This document shows, piece after piece, positions 19,184 to 30,294 of a stretch of DNA of 47,306 bases. How positions within the stretch are numbered: the first letter of the stretch is position 1; every line of letters starts with the position of its first letter. This stretch comes from Neoconidiobolus thromboides FSU 785. Lineage: Eukaryota; Entomophthoromycota; Entomophthoromycetes; Entomophthorales; Neoconidiobolaceae. The notes under the pieces are model-generated. The model saw nothing but the letters and a program-made list of their open reading frames with translations, was not told where the DNA came from and did not search any database. The stretch is taken from NCBI GenBank assembly GCA_025603075.1, contig MU626411.1:1-47306 (forward strand), given 5' to 3'. Made by a program: the position numbers and the translations under genes.

Positions 19184-21949
19184 TCAAAGTTTAAGTTCTG
19201 GGATCTTAAGCTCAGCAATATCGAGATAGTACTTAAGGCACTCTGGGTTAGCCAACGTAGCAGTAGAGATACTTTCAATTGGAGTACCATTGATCAGTTT
19301 TTTGACAGCCACCTCTACCTTTTTGCCGTTAACAGTATAGGGAATATCTGGAACAGCTAAAATAATAGCAGGTACATGACGTGGGGATAATAAAGTTCTT
19401 ATACGTAATCTCAAATTATTGATAAGTTCTTGAGTGAATTTTTGACCTTGTTTAAGTTTAAGAAATAGCACAACTCTTTCATCATCGCCAAATTTTTGAC
19501 CAACCTGAGAAAAATTGTTAATTATAATAATGAATAAATTAAATTAAATTACCACTAAACTATCTTCTAATTCAGTAAAATCTTCAACTAATAAAATTAG
19601 TTAGATATATTATTCTAAAATGAAACTATATTAAAAACTCACTGCAGTTGTAAATTTCAGCGCTACCAAATCGAACACCTGCTGGATTTAAAGTACCATC
19701 ACTGATGAAAAATGAATATCAATATTGTTGCAAAGATTAAATATGAAAACCTACCTTCTTCCCAACATAAACACGCCACCGGTTTTTGAGTTAATCAATA
19801 CGAAATCACCATGGTACCAAATACCTATTATTAATAATTAAAAACCTTATCTCCTCAACGCAAAAAAATTTTACCTTTAAATTGTTCAAAGTAAGCAGCA
19901 GTATATTTGGCATTGCCCTCATCATTCCAAAATTTAACTGGCATAGCAGGGAATGCTTTAGTACATACTAAATCCCCACTACGATCTTCACCATGTACAC
20001 CTTTTTCATCCCAACTTTCAATCTTCATACCAAGACAACGGCATTGGATCTCACCTCGGTAAACTGGTAATGCTGTGCTATGTCCTGCAAACAAAGAACA
20101 AATGTCAGTACCACCTGTGATAGAACCTAAACAGAGGTCCTTGCTGATATATTTGTAAACATAATCATAATTTTCAGGTTTAAGGGGAGAACCAGTGGAG
20201 TATAAGGAGTGTAAAGAGGTCAATTGAAAGGTTTCATCTGAATAAAAAGTTAGTTATTGCGAATGTAAATATTGTTTTTATCACTTACTTGGCTTAACTT
20301 TAGCTTCTTGTAAAGATTGAATGTATTTAGCAGAAGTACCGAAGATAGTAATTCTTTATAACAAATTAAATTTAAGCTCTTAGTCAAAAACATGATAAAA
20401 CCTACCTAAGCTTATCGACGAGCTCAAATAGCACATTAGGAGAAGGTTTGAACGGGGAGCCATCGTAAAGTACAATAGAAGCACCAACTGATAAACCAGA
20501 AACTAACCAATTCCACATCATCCATCCTGTCTAATAATGTTAAAAATCAGCATTTAAAACAGCAATATAAATATTAGTATTAAGAATTACTGTGGTATAT
20601 TGAAAGAAGATATCCTTTTCACTCATATTACCGTGGATAATATGCTCTTTTTTATGTTGAAGAAGCATACCCTTTAAAATTAAAAATTAAGCATTTTATA
20701 GTTATTTGGTTATATGTATCTTACCCCTGCTGTATGTACTAAACATTTAGGTTTACCTAGTATATTACAATGATTAATACTATTTTTATTCTTTTCACAT
20801 AACTAATATTACCAGTAGTTCCAGAAGAGAACAAAATGTATAATGGGTGATTAAATGGTAATTGTTCAAAAGTTAAAGGCTCGTCATCTTGTGGTGAAAT
20901 AAAATCATTTAATATGACACTTTAGTAGTAAATATTATATTAATTATTGCTTAAAATAATAAGAACTAATTAAATTACCTATTTGCAATTTTTGATAAAT
21001 CCATAGAATGCGATTCTACAAATGGGAATACAACTACTTTTTTTAACGAATTTAGGCCTAAAACAATCCATTAATATTAATATACTCTATTTATATTGTT
21101 CATGCTATTTTACCTGATACAACACTTTCTACTTTATTTAAATGATCGTGTACTTTTCCATTATAAACGATAGCATTTACTGAAAAAAGAACTTTTGGTT
21201 CAATTTGACTGAAACGATCTAAAACCCCCTAAAATAATATTTAAATTTACTAATAGTATTTATAGAAAAAAACTTACATTAGTTCCAAAATCAGGTGAAG
21301 TTGAACTAAAAAATAAAATAAATATTAGGCACTAAATAATATTACTCAAACATACCTCCAAATAGCTCCAAGACTAGTAACAGCTAGCATAAAAATGATA
21401 GTTTCTGGGCAATTTGGTAAATACCCAGCTACTCTATCACCAACAGTGATTCCCAACTTTTTCAAAGCTGAAGCCACTTGTCTAACTTTTTCATAAAGTT
21501 GAGCATAGCTTAATGAGCTAACTTCTCTCAACTCCCCAGCACCATAGATGGCAACCTTATTTGGATCTCTACACCATAATAAATTCTCTGCAAAGTTGAG
21601 TCGGGAGCCTTCAAACCAAGTAGGTATTTCATTCATAGGTTGATTTTCATCAACCACTTGGGTCCATGGTTTGCTACTGATTACGTGGGTGTATTCCCAA
21701 ATATCCGCCCAAAAATCAGAGATCTTATCACAGGACCATTCATATAATTGATTGTAGTTTTCTTTTGTTTAAAGTTAGTAACATTCCCTTACTTTTAATC
21801 TGTAATATCCACTTACCAAGTTTGAGACCATGCTTTTGATTAACCCAAACACGAAATTTTTCCATATTATGGCTAGCTAAATCTTTAGGCTCCCACATCA
21901 GTTGTGGTGACTTGATGTCATATCCAAGTTTTTTGGTTGATACCATCAT
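19184..21949 (-). CDS. Acetoacetyl-CoA synthetase, 15 exons
   Basis: A cytosolic adenylate-forming ligase: acetoacetate + ATP + CoA to acetoacetyl-CoA, feeding sterol and lipid synthesis (EC 6.2.1.16). The spliced model is complement(join(19184..19504,19553..19587,19643..19701,19755..19824,19875..20237,20289..20353,20406..20530,20591..20671,20725..20756,20813..20919,20979..21057,21114..21228,21278..21305,21356..21761,21817..21949)): 2019 nt, 672 aa, the same length as human AACS. Exons join in frame and read [43 protein letters not shown] (AMP-binding P-loop), [50 protein letters not shown] and [12 protein letters not shown] (catalytic Lys). The 14 introns are 48-60 nt; intron 1 has a perfect TACTAAC branch point. 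The exon 7/8 junction gives three glycines where relatives seem to have two. An upstream ATG (codon 1 versus 2) leaves the start ambiguous by one residue. Confidence 0.93.
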
Positions 21950-22822
21950 TTATCGCTATTTTTGATGTTTAAATTGGAATAATAAAAAAACATATCTGAT
22001 TCTTTTAAGTACCTTTTTATACAAAACTCGGGTTAGTAATTTATGGTGATTTAGGCTTCTATTTAATTCCTTTTGAGAATAACTCTCTTTATTTTTGAGT
22101 ATTTAATGAGCTTGACCTACTTTTAGCTTTAAAGGTGCGATTCATACCATTGGAGACTTAATTTTGATTGATCACAATTCCGAATAGATAAACTTATTGG
22201 TTGGGTTTTAGCTCCCATTGACCAATAAAAGTAATATTTTGTGGGAAAATTGAAATGCTCCCTGATTTTTAAGTTTAATTAAATTAACATTGACTAGTGG
22301 AAAAATAGAACGATTTTATATTAAAATAAATAGGTGCTGATGTTTATAATTGTTAATTATCTTAATTTTCCTCTAAAAAACAGTAATTGAAGCTTATAAT
22401 TTTTAATTATATTTTCGTTATATAGCTAGTAATTCTTGTTTAGATTTTGAAAGTGTTTTATTAATGAATCAAAATATAAAGTATGTTCTTAAGTTTAACT
22501 AACAATTCTGAATTTTATACTAAAAAGCTGAACAAAACATTGAAATGAAAAAAGAGACTATAATGTAAATTTATTTAGACAAGCCATCATTATTTGATTC
22601 AAAAAATTAGTATCTGAGACTATTTAAATTCTTGGCACTTTTATAATAACCTCATATAGATAAACTTATACCAAAGGTTAATTTTTTAGCTTTGCTTTTA
22701 AATTTTGCAAATTTAAACCCCATTACAAAAAGGATCATGTTCTCAAATTTTGGATTTAGTCAACTAAATTTACATAAATCAATCTAAAAAAGGTACAATT
22801 TAAAGCAGATTCTTAACATGCC
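21950..22822. other. Divergent intergenic region (AACS / kelch-like copy 1)
   Basis: 873 bases between the start of acetoacetyl-CoA synthetase (-) and the start of the broken kelch-like copy (+). AT-rich. Apart from the possible AACS TATA element I see no defined site or gene. Confidence 0.55.
22014..22021 (-). promoter_or_regulatory. Possible TATA box of acetoacetyl-CoA synthetase
   Basis: TATAAAAA on the minus strand, 65-72 bp upstream of the start codon. Confidence 0.4.
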
Positions 22823-24247
22823 ATGTTGCTATTTTTACTTCTATCTTTCGTATTCTATGATATCAACGGTATAATACCGAGAGTAAATTATGGTCAATGT
22901 ATGGTAATAGAAGATGAATTATATTATTTAAATAGGAGGATCGACATACCGAACATAGGAATATTAAATGAAGAAAACAAGCAAGTATTTCAATTAGATT
23001 TTACAAAAGGTGTAAAGTTAGTTGGTAATATGGCTGAATGGGAAGCATACAATATGACTAATCCGATTTCAATATTTCTAACATTTAGTAAGTATTTTTA
23101 TGTTGGAAATCGAATTTCAATGGCTTTTCATGGCTATAGTGATAAAGAAACAATAACATTTAGTTATTTTAATCTTAAAACAATGTAATGGAGTGAACAT
23201 AATTATAAAGAGCTTCGTCAAGTAAACAGATCGAGGATATTCAGTAATGACAATGAAGATAGTAAATATGAACTTGATATTTTGCAAGATAAGAAGAATT
23301 TAAATCGATTTTATATTTCTAATAAAATTACATTGTCTCCAGCTTTACCAGCTAAATTAGTATTGTTTGATATCCAAACTAAAAAAATAAAGACCGTCTA
23401 CCAATCAAAAAAAGGATATTACATGCAGCAACTATTCATTAGTAATAACAAACTATATTACTATGAAATAGCAACTGAAAGCAGTTTAACTGCCAATGAT
23501 AGGTTATTGCATGAGTTTGATTTAACTTCATATAAAATAAGAAAATACAATGTCAATTTTAAGGACCTTAGGATTTTATCTATAGTTGAGTTTAATCAAC
23601 CTGTTTATTTTATTACTGATACTGATAAAATAGCTATCTATGAACTTCAATTTCGAACGTTTGAGCTAAAACTACTAAATAAAACAATTATAATCAGTAG
23701 TGGTGTATATTTTACTACCTATAAAGATTATTTAATAATTTCCTTTGGTTCAAATAGGATTAATCCTGTTGAGTATGAAAAACTACCTAAAGATAATCCA
23801 AATGACTATCCTGTAGCAGATTTCTCTGAAAGTTCTAATGAAATCAAAATTTTCAATTTAGTTAATTGGGAACAAGTAGACGTTATACCTTCAAGTAATA
23901 ATGAAGATAAGAGTATATAAGTGATTGATAATTTTAAGGATACTACAAATGATAATATAAACGGATTGTTGATTAAGAGTATTTTGGGCGGGATAGGAGG
24001 AGTGCTTTTAATTACAGGCATTGTAGTATTTATAATACATGAATATAAATCAAAGAAAAAAAAGCCTCCGAACATGATTACTGAGCCCATTTATATTAAA
24101 CCAATTAACCCATTAGATGGTAACAACAGTTATTTCAATACTGAGATTTTTAGTCATTCACATGAAATTGATAACGTCGCTACTCTACTGCCTTTAGAAG
24201 CATGTATTAAAATTCCAAGAGATATAGACACAAATAAAGAAAAATAA
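22823..24247 (+). pseudogene. Kelch-like single-pass membrane protein, copy 1, two in-frame stops
   Basis: One continuous reading frame of 475 codons, exactly the length of the intact paralogue at 43994-45418, interrupted by two TAA codons (23186-23188 and 23918-23920) and no frameshift. It starts with a signal-peptide-like leader (LLFLLLSFVFYD), then IIPRVNYGQCMVIEDELYYL and VKLVGNMAEWEAYNMTN, the kelch-like N-terminal blade shared with the paralogue. A membrane helix follows near codons 390-408 (GVLLITGIVVFIIHEY). The conserved tail contains IYIKPINPLDGNN and EIFSHSHEIDNV. The first stop replaces a Glu that the paralogue keeps (GAA to TAA), consistent with recent nonsense mutation. A 45-nt GT-AG segment (donor in the ATG just before the stop, acceptor AACAG) would remove the first stop in frame; no equivalent was found for the second. 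Probably a young pseudogene; a spliced or read-through product is not excluded. Confidence 0.75.
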
Positions 24248-24465
24248 TTTTTTTACATATCAAACTTTGTCAACATTTCTTATATATATTTACATAAATT
24301 TAAATTAAATATTGATTATTCATGAACTATAAAAATTAAACGCTATTAGTATTTAGGTTTCATATCCCATACTAATTGAAAGTTAATTTAAATGTTATCA
24401 AAATAGTTTTTGAATAAATTTTTTCGTTAACTTCCTGAATAGAATGGTTGGCAATAGAAATTATT

Positions 24466-25893
24466 TTATACGATTTGAAATATTATTTTTTTCTCTATTT
24501 CCACCTGTAGTTGATAAATCTTTAATACATGTGTTTCAATATCCAATATGATAACAGCGTCATCAATTTTTTGCAAATGACTAAACATTCCAGTGCTATA
24601 ATAATCACTTTTGACATTTAATCGTTAAATCAGCTCAAGAAATATAGATTTACCAATGAAATTTGGGGACCTTTTTTTTTGATAAGTTACATTTATACAA
24701 TACAAATACTGTAAGTACTGTTATTAGAATCACTACGCCTACCTCTACCACAATCCCTCCAATTAATGAACTAGCGTCATTGTTTAATACTCTTGTAGGA
24801 TTACCTTTATTTTTATCTATTGGAGGTATACCATCTAGTTATTCCCAGGTAGTCAAATTATATATTTGAGCTCTATTTGAACTTTCAGCAGCAGTGGGAG
24901 GGATATAGTTATTTGTTATAATACTAAATTTATGTGGTTCGATTATATAAGCCACCAAGGGAGCTTATTAAACATTCTTTGTAAATAGTAAGACGCTCAT
25001 GATCATTAAATATAGCTTCTATTGTCTATTTGTTTAAGTTAAAAATTGAAAATGAAACATAGATTTCAGCTTGAACAATACTACCAGGATTAAAAATAAA
25101 GCAAACTAAATTATTAGATTCAATTCTAGATAATTCTAAATGTTTTACGAAATCAATGTCATACTTTTCTATTTTATGTGATGTTAAATGTAATCAAAAT
25201 AATATTTTGATATCACTAATTAGTATAGATTCGTCTCCTAGTATTTCAAAATAGTATAATTCATTATTATATATATATTGTTGATATATAAAATAAGCTC
25301 TCTATTTGATTTATGAACTGTTTTTGCTTATTTAGCGTTTATATCAAATAATAACATTTTGTGATAAAATTGGTAAAGAAAGTTCAATTATAACGTAAAA
25401 CTTATTTAGATTATGGCCATATATGTTAAACATTAAAGCGAAAATGTTGATTCATACTATCTTTTTCAGAAAAAAATGTGTAAAAGATTTGGTGAAATTC
25501 GCCAATACTATATTCGACATACTATTCCTTTTTTTCAGTATTAAAATGAGTGTAGCTCAATGTCACTTCTGCTCTATATTGATCAAAAGGAGATAATGGT
25601 TTATTTCCAATAAGAAAACACCATTATATCGATCGACAAGCCTTGGTCAATTGGTCATATTATATACTTCCCATTCAGCCATATTACCAACTAACTCTGT
25701 TCCATTTTTTGAACCTAACTTAAATAACTGATTGTTAGCTTTTTGTAAGTCTATGTTTGGTAAATAAATAGGTTGATCCAAGTAATATAATTTATTATCT
25801 ATTGTTATACATTTATTATCAGTTACTCTTGGTACTACTGCTTTAGTTTTATAGAATAGAAATAACAGTAAAAAAATTTGAACTAAAATCTGA
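24466..25893 (-). pseudogene. Kelch-like membrane protein, copy 2, decayed
   Basis: A minus-strand relic of the same family. Near its start (25860 downward) it reads KAVVPRVTDNKCITIDNKLYYL, then LVGNMAEWEVYNMTN followed directly by a TGA. Further stops follow (FNTEKKE then TAG). The 3' part reads LTTWE, a stop, LDGIPP, a membrane helix (VVILITVLTVFVLYKC) and the tail block MFSHLQKIDDAVIILDIETHV, ending near 24466. The start ATG seems lost (ATT or similar). It is convergent with copy 1, with about 220 bp between the two 3' ends, and lies head-to-tail with copy 3. Confidence 0.75.
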
Positions 25894-26084
25894 ATAATTG
25901 AGTATAAGTTCCAATCAGAAGTTACAGGGTGTTTTTAGCAATTGATTATCTCGAATATTGTTCCAAATATGTTTTATCACACTAATTTAAGGTCAAATTA
26001 AAACTTCTGTTAACTAATTCATAATTATTAAATAGCAAATAATCGGTGGTATTTAAATTGTCAATTTGCTTTTTCTTTCTTTCT

Positions 26085-27581
26085 TTAATGGCTTTTAAAC
26101 CCTTGAGTTTGTCTTTCAATGGATAGTGTGATAATAGCTTCATCATCCTCTTGTAAATGACTAAAAACACATGTATTATAATAAATATTATTAGCATATA
26201 AAACGTCAACCAGTTCAATGAAAATAGGCATAGCAATAATATTTGGAAGTTTTCTTTTTAAATTTATGTTTATGGAATATAAAAACTATCATTACTACTA
26301 TGATAACTCCAGCTGTTTCGTATACAACACTCTCAATTAGTGAGCTATTGTCACTACTTCTATTGTATTTATTACGACCACTTGTTTTTTCATTTTATTA
26401 TTCCCGTTATCATTGCCACTATCCAATAACGGTATACCATCTACTTGTTTCTAATCTATTATATTAAACATATTAGTATTATTTGAGCTTTCATTATTTC
26501 TAATTGGATTTGTTCGCCACGCTTTACTTCTACATATAGTTGGTGGAATTTCTAATTTCATCTGGATTATCATGCTTTTCTTCTAAAGTGTAGCTAGTTG
26601 AGTTACTTTTCGACGGCTTTTCAACTTCAGTAAGATTAATTATATTTATGTTAAATAAACTCATGAAATAATTCCTATACGTAACAAGGCATCCATTACT
26701 ATTAAACGGGATTCTTTCGTTTGTTTTTCAAATTCAAGTGGTCGAAGTTATAGTTAATAAATAACAACTCTACCATCATAATTCTTATCGCCAAAAGAAT
26801 AAACTGATTGACTAAATTCTACTATATAAAATACCACAGAACCATCAAAGTTGACGTTATACTGTTTAATTTCATACGGGCTTAAACCTAATTGATACAA
26901 TACCCTATCATCAACTATTAAATCAGATCTATCAGATCTTTTAAGGAAATATAATTTATTATTATTAATAAATAATTAATCACTATAATTACCTCCCTTT
27001 GACAAATAGTTTCCACTTCTTTAGTCTGGGTATCGAATGGTGGTAATTTTAGTAGAAAAGTTAATCACTTGTACTTGTTAGAAATATAAAATATATTTAA
27101 ACTTTTTCCATCATGTAATATCTTAAGCTCCTGTTCACGATCTATAATGCTCTTTTCAACAGTAGATGTCATATTTATTTGATAAAGCTTTTTCATAAAA
27201 CATTCTTTACTCTACCTCATTTTTTCAATATTCAAGTAATTACATTTAAGCTTGAACTTCTTAACAAATTATTGTAGAAAACCACCAACCCATTATTTCC
27301 AGTATATAAGAGATTGAGTATTCTCATAGGTTGTTTCAGTGGATTACTTAGTCATAATTTTTCCAATTAGCAGTATTACCACTTAATTTTACACCTTTTT
27401 TGAAATCCAGTTTAAACATCTGCCTATTATCTCTTTCTGAATTTATATTTGATGTCTGAGCATATGTATTTATATAATATAGCTTGTCATCTATCACTAT
27501 ATATTTACCATCATATAACTCCAGCACTATTGTATTAACTTTATATATTAAAAGGCTGATGAAAATTCAAAGTAGTAACAT
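26085..27581 (-). pseudogene. Kelch-like membrane protein, copy 3, decayed
   Basis: A minus-strand relic. It starts at an ATG (27579-27581) with a stop at codon 5, then reads IDDKLYYINTYAQTSN, DNRQMFKLDFKKGVKL and SGNTANW before a frame break and stops. Near 26300 there is a membrane helix (AGVIIVVMIVFIFHKHK) followed by a frame shift. The tail remnant CVFSHLQEDDEAIITLSIE lies just before the stop near 26085. Several short open frames here (for example 25982-26236) run in other registers and are by-products of the decay. Confidence 0.72.
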
Positions 27582-27884
27582 GCTTTTAGAAAAGTTAAAT
27601 AAACAATCAATTTGGCTTTATAAATACTTGTAAGCATTTTATTAAATTATAAAGAGTCCAAGGACCCATCTAGATTTAAATAATATAAAATTGGGTGTGG
27701 TTTATGGTTGTACAAGAAAAACTTCATATTAAAAAATAGATACCACTGATAGTTTTTATAAGATAAAAGCCCATACTTCTAAATATAAGCTAATACTAAC
27801 ACTAATATCAGCGTTGGGCCAATATTTTTAATTTGATTGAGATTTGTTTGGTGGAATTCTTTATATTGAAATACGGTTTTTATT

Positions 27885-27985
27885 TGGGGATGCTTTTTTT
27901 TATTTCATTACTTTTTCCACCTTTTAAGCGCTATTTGAGCGGAAAATTTGTTAGTAAAATTCTTAAACACAAGAATACATCCCCA
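27885..27985 (-). mobile_element. MITE-like repeat, copy 6
   Basis: A 101-bp copy with perfect TGGGGATG and CATCCCCA ends. The core is AAGCGCTATTTGAGCGGAAAA. The flanks are TT rather than TA. Confidence 0.8.
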
Positions 27986-28226
27986 TTTGTTTGTTGATTT
28001 TCTGTGAAAATATCCATTAAAAAATATCTTCAGATGTTATATTAACAAAAACTATACAAGAGATTCGTAAATATTAAATAAAGACAGATCAAATGCTCAA
28101 ATCTTTTTTGATATCTTTTATACAGATGAGTTTATATTATAATTAATTAACAATTTGTTAACAATGCCTATATACTTATAAAAATTAAAGTTTCAAAGTA
28201 CGATATATAATTATTTTAAATCAGAA

Positions 28227-28269
28227 TTTTTTTATTTTTTTATTTTTTTATTTTTTTACTTTTTTTACT
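28227..28269 (+). repeat. T-rich simple repeat
   Basis: Runs of six to eight T separated by single A (the last by AC), about six units. A low-complexity tract, not a gene feature. Confidence 0.8.
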
Positions 28270-28320
28270 ACAAACGATTTAATTTTAATAGAATAATTCA
28301 TTGACATAGTGTAAATACAA

Positions 28321-28418
28321 ATATATAAATGCTTTTTAAATTTCATCAATTTTTAGATTGTTGAGTACTACTTAAGTGAAAAAGTTAATAAAATTCTTAA
28401 AAAGATATATCCTCATAT
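28321..28418 (-). mobile_element. MITE-like repeat, copy 7 (degraded)
   Basis: Ends with ATATCCTCATAT and keeps AGTTAATAAAATTCTTAAA and a weak ACTACTTAAGTGAAAAA core; the left end has lost the GGGG. An older copy than the one 340 bp upstream. Confidence 0.55.
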
Positions 28419-30222
28419 AACTAAATACATTTATTAAATTTACTAATGTAATAGTTATAATAAGCAAAACAGTCGGCTTTAACTTTTTCAAACAGCACAG
28501 ATCCCAAATAAACAATAAATAGCAACAAACCAGAATAGATTATCAACATAGTTGGTTTAGTTTATCTAATATTAAAATATGATACTACAATTAAATGTGG
28601 ATAAATAGTTTAAAAGTTGCTATTTTCGAATGTGGGTTTTGGTTTTATAATAATTTACTAAACTAGAATGTTAATTAATTAAACAAGTATAGTTATTATA
28701 AATTTAAACCATGATATTACATTACCTTGAAATTGAACAAAATGTTTCTTAGTAGTTAATTAGTAGGTCAAATTTAAATTTAACAAGAGATAAATAATAT
28801 GCTAAAGTATGTTGTAATTACATTATACACAACTTTAAAGATGTTATTTTATTATTAATATACCCAAGTGATAATCTACAGATTGTAAATGAATTATTTG
28901 CACTTGTAGCCAAAGTACAATGAAAACCCTTTTTTGTCCATTCCTGTAAAGATTGGAATATTACTAAATATGTTTCACTCTCAATAGCATTTTATCAGAA
29001 TTTTTAGCAACTAATGACTCAAGCGTAGCAATTACTCTATCAATTGTATCATGATAGTTTTATTATATTGTATTATTAAATATTTGATTTAACATTTAAA
29101 TAATCTATTATCTTATCAAGGCTCAGCATTTAAGATATCCTTAAAACAAGCCCTTAATTATCAAATAACATTTATAACCCAATGTAAACTAGTGCGTGTA
29201 ACTAAATGTAGTTTATTCTCACTATCAATAGGATAATTGATCTCCGTTTCATTTTTTAAAATGGGCAATGAAATCTTCCTTTATTCTCACACTAATTCCC
29301 GAAATCCCACTTATTGAATTTGCCCAATCAATCTCCCTGACTTCAAATTCTTACAAAAACCACCAATTTAGGCCAGCTTAACTTGCTGCTATTTTCCCAC
29401 CATGCTAAAGTTCATTGGCTGCTCTAAGATTAAAAGATACCTTTATTTTATGATTAATGCTCCAAATCTCCCTTTTATTTCAAATTGATTAGAATATCAC
29501 TTATGATTGGCTATAGTGAAAGGGATAAGGTTGATTACTGATTATTTAATTTTTTAAATTTTCCCACGCTAATCAAAACTTACCTTTTAAAATAAAAGCA
29601 TGGGTTCAATTTCACCCCCTAATTTATATTACATCACCTTAATTTGCTAATTGTACACTATCTGCTGTATCCCTTGAATGTTAACCATAGCCTTTATCTT
29701 ATCTTTTTTGTTAGGTGTGGTAAATAATTAGAACTTTATATTGTAAAGGGATAAGAATGTTGTGATTTTTTGGTATTTTGGATAATCGAAATAGAATAAC
29801 ACAATAGTTTCAATTACCTCATCTATTTTTTAAACTAATAATAATTTATTAATAAATTTTAAAATAAAATCTAGTATTTCGAAAATAGCGTCATAGAGAG
29901 GCGACTTTCTAAATTTGGTATAGTTTAACAGCCGAGATTAGGTTTCTATGCCCAAAATTAAACTTCCAGGTATTAATTTATGATAAGTTAGAAATGAAAA
30001 GAATAAATACTCATCAAAAAGAAATTCATTTTTTTTGATCTTTTAACTTTTAATTGTTAAGTGTGTAACAATTTATTCAAAATTTCTCTTTAGTATCTCA
30101 ACTATCGAAATCCAATCCTATTAAAATTTCGATTCGTTTATTCTGTTTAATCATTGAATTTTTATCTAAACGTTCAATAACACTCTAGTTTATATCTCTT
30201 CCAATCCATCCATTTTATAAAA

Positions 30223-30265
30223 GTAAGTTTTCTATTTTATTCCCACCCCTTTCTAATCTTTATAG
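30223..30265 (+). other. Probable 5'-UTR intron of the fatty acid synthase gene
   Basis: GTAAGTTTTC at the donor, a pyrimidine-rich middle, TCTAATC as a branch-point candidate and TTTATAG at the acceptor: 43 nt, in the size range of the coding introns in this window. It ends 29 bases before the ATG. If spliced, the only intron of this 12-kb gene would be in its leader. Confidence 0.45.
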
Positions 30266-30294
30266 ATTTACCTGTACTCAACACTTTATAAATA

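Larger units (their letters stand above)
27582..30294. other. Intergenic 2.7 kb upstream of the fatty acid synthase
   Basis: Contains two reverse-oriented repeat copies (27885-27985 and a degraded one at 28321-28418), a T-rich tract (28227-28269) and, on the minus strand between about 28850 and 29350, several 17-31-codon stretches without stops in different frames that could be a dead gene but match no family I recognise. The last several hundred bases are the FAS promoter, with a probable 5'-UTR intron at 30223-30265. Confidence 0.55.

Noticed and set aside
22823..24247. Reassignment of TAA as a sense codon, or three separate small genes
   Set aside because: TAA, TAG and TGA all end well-supported genes here (EMC8, transporter, TVP18/AACS), so the code is standard. 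The three pieces are collinear parts of one paralogue, and two of them lack an ATG start.
25982..26467. Open frames at 25982-26236 (-) and 26243-26467 (+)
   Set aside because: They lie in the wrong register over, or antisense to, decayed kelch-like copy 3.
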